From assembly GCA_965277415.1 (NCBI GenBank), contig CBDICS010000101.1:1-64000 (forward strand): 64,000 bases of DNA. The letters run 5' to 3'. Positions within the stretch are counted from its first letter, which is position 1. Every line of letters starts with the position of its first letter. Positions 8,955 to 17,073 of this stretch are shown one piece after another. The position numbers and the translations under genes were made by a program. The stretch comes from JAHDHW01 sp965277415. Its GTDB lineage: Bacteria > Bacteroidota > Bacteroidia > Chitinophagales > Saprospiraceae. The notes below the pieces were generated by a model. It worked only from the letters and a program-made list of their open reading frames with translations. It was not told where the DNA came from and ran no database searches.

Positions 8955-11900
8955 ATGGGCGAAAAAACCAAAGCACAATTACGGATAGAAGCTTTCAACC
9001 GAACAAGATTTTCTCAATTTGAAGAAACGCCGGGATATCTTAGAGAAGAACAATTCAATGCGATTAACAGTATAAATATAGAGGAAGAAGTCCCTACTAA
9101 AAGTCGGGCGAGGATTCCCGGTACTGAATTAATCCCAGAAGAAGAAATGTGTGGTTGGAGGCCGATTGGCCCAGCGCCCGTTGCACCGGGGAGTAAAGGT
9201 GTTGACCCATCCAATTCCGGTCGAATAAGAACACTGGCCATTTCAAAATCTAATTTGCATCGCAACTTACTGGCCGGATCGGCAGGAGGAGGAATCTGGT
9301 TGTCGAGGAATGAAGGAAAAAACTGGTCACCAAAAACAGATTTTAAAAAAAGCCTGGCCTTTGGTCATATAGCAGTAGATCCCAATAACCCCTTTATTCT
9401 CATAGCTGGATCAGGAGAATATTACCCAGGTAAAACAAGCATAGGGTATGCGGGATGTGGTATTTTTAAATCTATTGATGGTGGTTATACTTGGAAAAAT
9501 TATGCCTCTACTACTTTTGGACAGGCATTGATTTCCAAAATATGTTTTATGCCATCCAATAGTCAGGAAGTATTCCTGTCTTGCGATAAGGGCGTGTATA
9601 GAAGTACTGATGGCGGTGTCAATTGGCGAATATTGAAATCAGGTTCCGCAAGTGATTTATTGATAATACCAGGTACGAGTTCTGGACAAGTATTGAGACT
9701 GGTCGCAGGTTTTTTTAAAGATGGAATCTACGAATGTAAATTTGAAAACGGCCAATGGAGTAAAAACTGGCTTGAGATCAGAAACAATGTAATACCATCA
9801 AGCCATGGCAGGATTGTTTTTTCTCAAATGAGTAGCAAACCTCAAGCTTTTTATGCCTTAATTGGCAGCTTTAATAGCAAAGATGTGGAAACCCTGCTCT
9901 ATACCGGTAACGGTGGACAAACTTGGTTTTCCAGAACTTTTAACGATAAATTTAATAACAGAATACGTGCTCAAGCTACAGATTACAATCTCGTTGTTGC
10001 TGTACACCCTACGAATGAAGATATTGTTTTCATTGGCTTTCAGGAATTATTTATGACTGTCGATGGCGGAATTCTTTGGGAAAGATTATCTTTTGATAAG
10101 AATAAAAAAAAGCGTATTCATGCTGATATACATGCTATTTTAATTGATCCAGATACACCGGATATAGTCTATTTGGGCACAGACGGAGGCATTTACAAAA
10201 GTTTGGATTTGGGTGAAAACTGGATTCACTTGAATACAGATTTATCTTTAACCCAGCACTATGCTTTTAGTCCTCATCCTCATCATGCGGCAATTGCATT
10301 AACGGGTGCTCAGGATAATGGCGCTTTTTTTTATATAGGTAGTCCGGTTTGGACACGTTATCATGATAGAAGCGATGGATTAATGGTGGGCGATATAGTC
10401 AATGTGGCCTTTGATCCACATGAACCTAGCCGAATGTTCTATTCAAGGCCAGAACAGATTTATCGCTCGGAAGATTATGGTAAAACCTGGCAGGAAAATC
10501 AGAAAATTAACTACGATTTATGGCTTTTCCCTTTCCTCGCTCATTCAAAGGTGAAAAACCTGTTTTTTTATGGTGTAGAACAACTATTCTGTAGCATAGA
10601 TAAAGGCGATAACTGGGCACCTATTACTGTAAATATAGGCATCGGAATTACAGCCATATGTGAAGATCCTCATGACACCCGAATGATTTATATCGGTACT
10701 TTTGAAGGAGATGTTTTTTCAATTTATAGAGTAGGTAGTTCATGGAAGCAGTCTAATGTAAGATTACGCAAGATCACTTTTAATCTCCCAACATTTAGGG
10801 CGGTATCATCTCTAACTGTTGATGATTCTGGTACGATTTGGGTAAGTTATTCTTCAATAGAGGACGCAAGAGGCCATGCTGATTTTATCCCGAATCACGT
10901 TTATAGAAAACCTTATGGTTATCCATCTAATTGGTTGCGTAGCTCCAATGGATTACCGCCTTCTGTGCCAATCAATACAATTGTTGCTGATCTAGATTCG
11001 AATAGAGTATTCTGTGGCGGTGATATGGGCGTTTATGAATGGATTCGATACAAGTGGCATCCCTGGCATCCCGATTTACCACTCTCTCCGGTTTATCAAC
11101 TTTCAATCCATGAACCTAGTAGACTGATTAGAGCAGTAACTTTTGGAAGAGGAGTTTGGGAACGCTCTTTGGAGGAAAAGAAATGTAAAAGGGTTCATCT
11201 ATACATCAGGGACAATATTTTGGATGTTGGAGAAAAGACGAAATCGAAAAATACCGATCATCCATTTGTCGATGGGGTAAAAGTTCAATTTTGGCAAAGC
11301 GAAGATATTAAGATTGAAAGCCATTCTTTTTCTACGCCTAAGCCTGTAGATAGTCCGGTAGAATTTCTTACTAAAGTTCGGGATGAAAATATTAAAGGAG
11401 GCAGTAAATACCGGGTATATACACAAGTACACAATCGAGGTGCTATATCCGTAAGTGGGGTGAAAGTTCGTGCCTATTATGCACTAAATGTTTCAAGTCC
11501 GCCGAGCCTTCGAGGGATTTGGGATCAGGGAGGGCCATTTGGTCAAAACCGAGTTCAAAAATGGAAACCAATTGGGCAAAGCATCGAATTATGTGAAGAT
11601 TTGGAAGCGGGGAAAAGTGCTGTTGTTCATTGGGAATGGGAGCTAAAAGATTCTATCAAATCAGCTAATATTCTTGTGTTTACCAGTTGCAATGAACAGG
11701 CACTCAGTCGAGGTATAATTAATGTTTCAGATTTAATTGCCCATGATGAAAAAGTTGCGATGAAAAGCTATAAAGATTTGGGTTTCTTTTCTTTATCACA
11801 GCCTGGAGAAATTCTCCATGAACCTTTAAGAAGTGATGTTCAATTTATAGAATTATATAATCCATTGGATGAAGAGTCCATTTTCGATTTACAAATTGAC

Positions 11901-12296
11901 TGGGGTAATCTTCCAGCTGAGGCTACTATATTATTAGCAGCTGATCATTCTGTAGCCTTTGCCGATTCTGATGATTTTATAGAGCATGTTGATCCTTTTT
12001 GGGAAATGCCGGAAGAAAGTGAAAGGTTATTTCAGTTTCACGAATTTGATGAAGAAAGAACATTAGAGTTTGCCCCGCACACGGCCAAAATACCTGTACG
12101 AGATGAATCCAATACGAGTAAAATTGAAGGTGTCTGGATATTTCCTGACCAGCCGGCCTATCTTGGTTTTATATTGAAAATACCTGCGGAGGTAGAAGTT
12201 GCAGATTATCAATTTGATCTTTTATTGTATCATGGGGAGAAGCTTATTGGCGGGACTACTTATTCGTCTTTAAAAAATCAAGTCTTAAGCCTGTAG
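8955..12296 (+). CDS. Large BNR/sortilin-like beta-propeller protein without a signal peptide
   Basis: 1113 residues. Several Asp-box/BNR units are visible: GGIWLSRNEGKNW, GIFKSIDGGYTWKNY, GVYRSTDGGVNWRIL, LYTGNGGQTWFSR, LFMTVDGGILWERL, GIYKSLDLGENW, IYRSEDYGKTWQ and LFCSIDKGDNW, consistent with a sialidase/Vps10-type propeller over about residues 65-740. A closing segment reads AVTFGRGVWERSL. The C-terminal third (about 750-1113) resembles Ig-like or CARDB-type beta domains. The protein begins MGEKTKAQLRIEAFNR with no hydrophobic leader and no sorting domain at its end, unusual for such a protein. Catalytic sialidase residues were not recognised, so this may be a structural or binding propeller. 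Divergent from the NACHT gene; a functional link is only a hypothesis. Confidence 0.8.
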   Translation: MGEKTKAQLRIEAFNRTRFSQFEETPGYLREEQFNAINSINIEEEVPTKSRARIPGTELIPEEEMCGWRPIGPAPVAPGSKGVDPSNSGRIRTLAISKSNLHRNLLAGSAGGGIWLSRNEGKNWSPKTDFKKSLAFGHIAVDPNNPFILIAGSGEYYPGKTSIGYAGCGIFKSIDGGYTWKNYASTTFGQALISKICFMPSNSQEVFLSCDKGVYRSTDGGVNWRILKSGSASDLLIIPGTSSGQVLRLVAGFFKDGIYECKFENGQWSKNWLEIRNNVIPSSHGRIVFSQMSSKPQAFYALIGSFNSKDVETLLYTGNGGQTWFSRTFNDKFNNRIRAQATDYNLVVAVHPTNEDIVFIGFQELFMTVDGGILWERLSFDKNKKKRIHADIHAILIDPDTPDIVYLGTDGGIYKSLDLGENWIHLNTDLSLTQHYAFSPHPHHAAIALTGAQDNGAFFYIGSPVWTRYHDRSDGLMVGDIVNVAFDPHEPSRMFYSRPEQIYRSEDYGKTWQENQKINYDLWLFPFLAHSKVKNLFFYGVEQLFCSIDKGDNWAPITVNIGIGITAICEDPHDTRMIYIGTFEGDVFSIYRVGSSWKQSNVRLRKITFNLPTFRAVSSLTVDDSGTIWVSYSSIEDARGHADFIPNHVYRKPYGYPSNWLRSSNGLPPSVPINTIVADLDSNRVFCGGDMGVYEWIRYKWHPWHPDLPLSPVYQLSIHEPSRLIRAVTFGRGVWERSLEEKKCKRVHLYIRDNILDVGEKTKSKNTDHPFVDGVKVQFWQSEDIKIESHSFSTPKPVDSPVEFLTKVRDENIKGGSKYRVYTQVHNRGAISVSGVKVRAYYALNVSSPPSLRGIWDQGGPFGQNRVQKWKPIGQSIELCEDLEAGKSAVVHWEWELKDSIKSANILVFTSCNEQALSRGIINVSDLIAHDEKVAMKSYKDLGFFSLSQPGEILHEPLRSDVQFIELYNPLDEESIFDLQIDWGNLPAEATILLAADHSVAFADSDDFIEHVDPFWEMPEESERLFQFHEFDEERTLEFAPHTAKIPVRDESNTSKIEGVWIFPDQPAYLGFILKIPAEVEVADYQFDLLLYHGEKLIGGTTYSSLKNQVLSL

Positions 12297-12346
12297 CTAA
12301 TCCACTAGCAGAACCTCAGAGAGCTTGCACTGGTGGGTAGACAAAA

Positions 12347-12380
12347 AATACGCTCGGAAAACAAAATTTTCGAGCGTATT
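12347..12380 (-). terminator. Intrinsic terminator after the SnoaL gene
   Basis: Stem AATACGCTCG(G)AAAA pairs with TTTTCGAGCGTATT around a loop of about five bases. On the minus strand the stem is followed by TTTTTTGTC, so it ends leftward transcription from the SnoaL gene. It may also serve the convergent BNR gene. Confidence 0.75.
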
Positions 12381-12395
12381 ATCAAATTTCTACTT

Positions 12396-12773
12396 TTATG
12401 CTTCTTGTGCTTGTGGTGTATAGAAGAATTCTTCTTTTACAATTTTGCCATCCGCAACTGTATAAACACAAATTTCATTCATATCTACAGGAACGGGAAC
12501 TCCTTTCATATTGATATTCATCAACATAGCACAAGAGAAAATATTATCCGCAACGATAGGATCAGTTATTACGCTAGAATTTACACGCTCTATCCTAGCT
12601 TCAAAAGCTTTGCCTTTTTGAGCAATTGCTTCAAAGCCTGAAACAATTCTATTGGGAACACCTTCGGGCTCAATACTCACGATATTAGGTGAGTATAACT
12701 CTTTTACAGTCTGTTCATAATTGCCTGTTCGGCATAATTCTACTAATCTGTTTGCAATTTCTTGTGTTGTCAT
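12396..12773 (-). CDS. SnoaL-like (NTF2-fold) protein
   Basis: 125 residues from the ATG at 12773 (MTTQEIANRLVELCRTGNY). A longer open frame reaches 12947, but its extra residues are encoded partly by an inserted repeat and are not expected to be translated. Features of the SnoaL/ketosteroid isomerase-like fold are visible: an N-terminal helix, ELYSPNIVSIEP, and a conical beta sheet ending CVYTVADGKIVKEEFFY. Such small proteins are isomerases, hydrolases or ligand binders, and no specific reaction can be assigned. Upstream lies a 165-bp palindromic element and then the WYL regulator on the same strand. Confidence 0.8.
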   Translation of the reverse strand: MTTQEIANRLVELCRTGNYEQTVKELYSPNIVSIEPEGVPNRIVSGFEAIAQKGKAFEARIERVNSSVITDPIVADNIFSCAMLMNINMKGVPVPVDMNEICVYTVADGKIVKEEFFYTPQAQEA

Positions 12774-12881
12774 TTTGATAAAAATTTTATAAAGTTTGCT
12801 AATTACTAAGTACAACACAAATATAAATAGGACTAGTGACAACAGTCTGTCAGTATGTTTTTGAGATGGATTATTTTTTAT

Positions 12882-13046
12882 TGAAGTTGTTTTAAAATGG
12901 AGGTTAAGATTGATTGTAAGTGCTTGATTTTCAAGACGAAGCTCCATTATTTTTCCGTAGCCTTAGCTACGGTGAAAATAATTAGCTGAAGTATTGGAGA
13001 TCAATGACTTGCAAGAAAATTATCTATCTATTTTAAAACAACTTCA
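12882..13046. repeat. MITE-like palindromic element, family A (165 bp)
   Basis: Perfect 16-bp terminal inverted repeats TGAAGTTGTTTTAAAA at 12882-12897 and 13031-13046. The middle carries a stem CCGTAGC...GCTACGG, so the whole element can fold as a long hairpin. No open frame inside. The right end overlaps the last six codons of the WYL regulator. Confidence 0.85.
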
Positions 13047-14005
13047 TTATCAATAGAAGGTGGATGATAATGATTATATAATTCTTTGCTCAATTCTTGT
13101 ATTCTATCTTGAAGGACTTTAGGTTGTAATATTCTGGCTTTATTAGTAAAGGGAATCAACCAGCGAGCCATAATCTCAATTGAAAAAGCCCAAAATTTCA
13201 TTCGAATACCATCCACTTGTTGTTCTTCTTCAATTAAGCCGAAATAAAACTTTCGCCTATGAGCATGTTCAGCAACAGTAGAATCAAATAATACTTCCAC
13301 AATTAGACCTTTTTGTTGCGCTGCCTGAGCTTTGGCTTGTTCTTCCAAATATTGTTGAAGATTGATATGAGGTCTGTCGAATGTCTTATCCAAAGGAATC
13401 AATTTTTGAATTCGATTCATTTTGAAGGTTCGGTAGTCATTTTGAAGTTGGCAATAAGCTACCAAATACCAGTTGTTGGATTGGTGATAACAACCAATGG
13501 GTTCTAGTACGCGTTCAGAAACAATACCATCTGCTTTGTCATATAAAATCTGAAGCAAGTGACGAGCCGCAATACTTTTAAATAATTCTTGTAAGTAAGG
13601 TTTGTGTTCTTCGAATTTGTATGGAGCAATAGAAATAGAGTCATCCAAAATGTCAAGTGCCTGTTTTTCTGAACTTCGAAGAACGGCTTTTATTTTAGTC
13701 ATTGCAGCTGAATAATGTTCTTGCGTTTTATGATCGGTAATATTAGCCATGAATTTTTCAGCAGTCAATAAAGACGAGGCCTCCCCTTCGTTAAACATAA
13801 TAGGCGGCAAGCGGTAACCTTCCATGATGGAGTAGCCTATACCGGGGTCACCGATAATTGGTATACCTGCATTCTTTAAGGTATGAATATCTCGATAAAC
13901 TGTACGCAAACTGATATCAAATCGCTCTGCAATAGTAGCAGCTGTAATGATTTTTTTTGTTTGCAATAAAATGAGAATAGAAATAATTCTATCGAATTTA
14001 TTCAT
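13028..14005 (-). CDS. WYL-domain transcriptional regulator (YafY/DeoR-like)
   Basis: 325 residues from the ATG at 14005; the open frame extends to 14083 without a conserved start. An N-terminal HTH_11 winged helix (MNKFDRIISILILLQ; RFDISLRTVYRDIHTLKNAG) precedes a WYL domain (about 140-320) containing LEPIGCYHQSNNWYLVAYCQ. WYL domains bind nucleotide-type or other small ligands and control stress, metabolic or defence genes. The final residues EVVLK and stop are encoded inside the terminal repeat of the 165-bp element, so the native C-terminus appears to have been replaced. It probably controls itself or the SnoaL gene downstream. Confidence 0.88.
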   Translation of the reverse strand: MNKFDRIISILILLQTKKIITAATIAERFDISLRTVYRDIHTLKNAGIPIIGDPGIGYSIMEGYRLPPIMFNEGEASSLLTAEKFMANITDHKTQEHYSAAMTKIKAVLRSSEKQALDILDDSISIAPYKFEEHKPYLQELFKSIAARHLLQILYDKADGIVSERVLEPIGCYHQSNNWYLVAYCQLQNDYRTFKMNRIQKLIPLDKTFDRPHINLQQYLEEQAKAQAAQQKGLIVEVLFDSTVAEHAHRRKFYFGLIEEEQQVDGIRMKFWAFSIEIMARWLIPFTNKARILQPKVLQDRIQELSKELYNHYHPPSIDNEVVLK

Positions 14006-14350
14006 GTTGGAAATACCGTTTAAAATTAAAGGCAAAGAATATTTAAATTGATTTAAACGTGATAAAATACAAATATAAAACAATTCTTATGGTATGTAGT
14101 ACGGCAAAAATACGCCTTTCGACCTCTGATGAATTGGAATCCAACCTCCACCTTTAAACAACTTCTCAGAATAAACAAGCGATATTCCTAATTGGAATGG
14201 TTTTTTGAGGAAGGTGTAGAATGTGTAGAAGATGGATGCTGTGTAAGGCTAATAGAACTCCTTCTTAGGCACAATGTAATAAAACGACTTATAACAAATT
14301 AAAATAAACCTAATTAATGTATCTTGCCGGCCTATCTAAAGGTGAAGATT
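14006..14350. other. Intergenic region with a family-A half site
   Basis: 345 bases between the divergent WYL and PLP-enzyme genes. It holds the upstream controls of both. At 14145-14166 there is a degenerate single end of the family-A element (reverse complement begins AGAAGTTGTTTAAAGG). Otherwise nothing recognised. A TTG at 14324 is in frame with the downstream gene but is not preferred over the ATG at 14351. Confidence 0.55.
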
Positions 14351-16195
14351 ATGGAAGACAATAAAATACTAGATTATATTAAAGAAGTATTAGAGAATAT
14401 ACCAAATGATTGGTTGAGTCTAACAACCCATCGACTAGATATTTATAATGAAAGATTGGCCAAAGTTCAATTCTTAGAGCAGTTTGAAATCTTGTTTAAA
14501 GATAATAATTCTGAATCGTCGGCACTAAGTGAATTGCCCACTGCTTTCGACTATATTCGATTGGGGCATCCATTGTCTTGTTTATTAGAATGGGTAATTG
14601 CTAATTTAAATAGCCTAAAATCTCAAAATGTAATAAGCTTTTCATCAAAGACGATTCCTATTTTGGCAATTTTAAGAAAAAATTTATTTGATAATAAAAA
14701 TACCCAAATCGTTTATACAGGGGAGTTGCCCCAATCTTTTAATGTTGAAGTACTGCGGCGTATTTATGGTTATAAATTTGAGTTAAAGCAGGTTGAGAAT
14801 ATAGAAGCCATTTCTGTGTTTGACGGCAGTACGATTTTTATTTCACAACAAGATGAAATTTGTAAATTTGATCTCTGTTCCAATATTGACTTTTTTATCT
14901 GTGTTTATGCTCAACTTGGGAGTGTTTTATTAGTAAATGGGGAACAAAATGTAAATTATATCTCAGATATTCAGCATGTTCGAAGAAGAGAGACAATCGC
15001 GATGACACCTGCTAATTGTCTTGCTGCTTTAAAGTTTCTAATAGAGCGATCTCCTTTTGATAATAAAGAAATTAATGTCGAGGCCAATAAAACACTTGTC
15101 TTAGATTCAATTGCAGCCATTACCGGTACAAATACAAAGGCACTACTTGGTTCTAGTGGACTATCTATTCAATATGCGATTGTAATGGGCCTAATTCATG
15201 ATGCACTAGAAAAACATAAAGGAAAGGCTATCAAAATTGTTGTTCCTCCAAATTGTTATGGTGGAACAAATGATCAAGCAAGACGAGTTGCTGCTTGCAT
15301 TGATAATGTTGAAGTGGTGGATTTACCTGTTGATGGCGATAATGATATGGTTCAAAGTATTGAAATCGTTTTAGATAAAATTGCTAAGGAAGATGCTATC
15401 CCTTATATCATCGCTGAAATCCCAACAAACCCTAGAGTTGAAGTCCCGGATCTTCTAAAATTAAAAGATGTGTTAAGTGCAGCTCGTAAAACTAAAAATG
15501 GTGGGATTGCTATCGATCCTGTTTTTATTTTAGATCAAACATTTTGTCCTAATGTACATTTTTTAGGTGAAGGTGAAATACTCTCAACGATTAGGACCAT
15601 TTCATATGCGAGTGGATCGAAATTTCCAAGTGGCGGACTATGTACTGCTGGCTACTGCGTAGGGAATAAAAAAACGGAGGCTTTGATGGAAAAAATAGAA
15701 TTGCATCTAAGACTTTGCGATAATGAGGCGACAAATTTTCAGATTGAAATATTAGCAAAACAATTGCCTTCAATGAAACAAAGGATTCATGATGCTTATA
15801 AGAATACTCGTGATTTTGTAAACTTTATCAGGGATACTTTGCCAGTCGCGAAAATCAATTTTGTTTCAGAAGAATTGGCAAAGCAAGGATTTACTCCATC
15901 CGTATTTTCATTAGATCTTCCCACTAAAGGTACTACCATAGAACAAAAAGAATTTTATAAACGAGCGATAAATCATAGATTAATCAAATTAATGATTACA
16001 GAAATCCCCAATGAAAGTAAGTATTGTGTGAGCTATGGGCAGTTAAAAGGGTGTTATTGGACGATACCTGCAACCTCTACTCAAGGGACGACTAAAGAGG
16101 GCGACAAAGATTATATTGTTCGGGTAGCCCTTTCTCCGGATATGAATCTTGAACTTCATAAAAAAGTATTTTTAGATTTTGTTGGAAAAATTTGA
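14351..16195 (+). CDS. PLP-dependent Cys/Met-metabolism-type enzyme with long N-terminal extension
   Basis: 614 residues from the ATG at 14351. The C-terminal about 400 residues match the cystathionine gamma-synthase/gamma-lyase fold-type I pattern: AEIPTNPRVEVPDL near 355, the cofactor-ring aspartate in GIAIDPVF (D389), and SGSKFPSGG with the probable Schiff-base lysine K424. Family members are normally about 400 residues. Here a 200-residue N-terminal part (PTAFDYIRLGHPLSCLLEWV and following) precedes the catalytic domain. The reaction is not determinable: gamma-synthase, lyase or an uncharacterised transferase. Stand-alone, with a decayed transposase downstream. Confidence 0.75.
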   Translation: MEDNKILDYIKEVLENIPNDWLSLTTHRLDIYNERLAKVQFLEQFEILFKDNNSESSALSELPTAFDYIRLGHPLSCLLEWVIANLNSLKSQNVISFSSKTIPILAILRKNLFDNKNTQIVYTGELPQSFNVEVLRRIYGYKFELKQVENIEAISVFDGSTIFISQQDEICKFDLCSNIDFFICVYAQLGSVLLVNGEQNVNYISDIQHVRRRETIAMTPANCLAALKFLIERSPFDNKEINVEANKTLVLDSIAAITGTNTKALLGSSGLSIQYAIVMGLIHDALEKHKGKAIKIVVPPNCYGGTNDQARRVAACIDNVEVVDLPVDGDNDMVQSIEIVLDKIAKEDAIPYIIAEIPTNPRVEVPDLLKLKDVLSAARKTKNGGIAIDPVFILDQTFCPNVHFLGEGEILSTIRTISYASGSKFPSGGLCTAGYCVGNKKTEALMEKIELHLRLCDNEATNFQIEILAKQLPSMKQRIHDAYKNTRDFVNFIRDTLPVAKINFVSEELAKQGFTPSVFSLDLPTKGTTIEQKEFYKRAINHRLIKLMITEIPNESKYCVSYGQLKGCYWTIPATSTQGTTKEGDKDYIVRVALSPDMNLELHKKVFLDFVGKI

Positions 16196-16253
16196 CTTAA
16201 CTGGACTTTTGATAGACTCGGGATAGATAAAAAAACAGAATTGTTACCGATAT

Positions 16254-16672
16254 TTGAAAATAACTACAAAATCAAATATTATGGTAGAACAATTCTGTAA
16301 ATCAATATTACAAATAGAAACTCGAAATAGCAAAGCATTAGCGAATTTAGTGATGGGCTTATCAAGTCAACCCTTCGCGAGGTCAGTAGTAGAATTAAGT
16401 TTAAGTGGCTGCTATCATTATCAACACAGTAGTATCAATAAAGTGATAGATGGTTTAGACAAGAAATTAAAACATGAAAAGAGGAAGGGGTCTGATGGCA
16501 AAGTATTAGAGGAGGATATTTATTTAAGTCGATTAGAAGTCGAAAAAAAATTTAGGCATAAAGGTCGATCATTTTTCGAAACCCTTTGAGGATTTTTATT
16601 TATTAAATACCGATATAAGTTCTTTGTATCGTCCTCATTCTCCAAGTTTGCCTCAGCGGAGGCACGTGTATA
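16254..16672 (+). pseudogene. Decayed DDE transposase fragment
   Basis: The first frame (16254-16589) reads VEQFCKSILQIETRNSKALA...FARSVVELSLSGCYHYQHSS and then breaks. The text continues in another frame as KPFEDFYLLNTDISSLYRPH, then SPSLPQRRHVYK, where NTDISSLYRP looks like the first catalytic aspartate block of an IS4-like DDE transposase. The rest of the enzyme is missing. Terminal inverted repeats were not found. Family assignment is from memory of similar Bacteroidota transposases and is tentative. Confidence 0.5.
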
Positions 16673-16890
16673 AGGGCTTAGCCTATCATCATATAACTAA
16701 TTTACTGGAAGAGACACAGCTTTTAGAAGAGGCAATCCCTTATTATCATAAAGTCTTAGATGTTTATTCTAGGCTTAGGAGAAGCCATTCCAACTGTTAC
16801 CACTACCCACAAAAATCACCCACCGTCGTATCCGCGATGATTACATATAGAAGTAGGCCAACTTTTATAATGAAAAAGTAAAAGTAAAGA
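16673..16890 (+). pseudogene. TPR-protein fragment joined to the transposase remnant
   Basis: In frame with the transposase tail, the sequence turns into GLAYHHITNLLEETQLLEEA followed by IPYYHKVLDVYSR, a tetratricopeptide-like helix pair. After a frameshift near 16775, another frame reads GEAIPTVTTTHKNH, like the linker of kinesin-light-chain-type TPRs. It looks like the leftover of a TPR gene cut by the transposon, or a recombination joint. Not expected to be functional. Confidence 0.4.
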
Positions 16891-17073
16891 TAATTCTCCT
16901 AGCTTTGCAGGCCGATCGAAAAATGTGTCTTTTGACAAGATTTACAGGATGTTTTTATATCCTTTTCCCATTTGTTTTCGGTCAGTTTTTTTAGTCCAAA
17001 TTAAACTTTCTGCCCTTGAGGAAAGGGAATTAAAATAAATCAAAACAACTTACTAAGTTCAAAAGAAGATAAC

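Noticed and set aside
12774..12947. Extended N-terminus of the SnoaL protein with a possible membrane helix
   Set aside because: The extension is partly encoded by the inserted palindrome and the conserved domain begins at the ATG at 12773.
14324..14350. Upstream TTG start for the PLP enzyme
   Set aside because: An ATG follows nine codons later and gives a more usual N-terminus.
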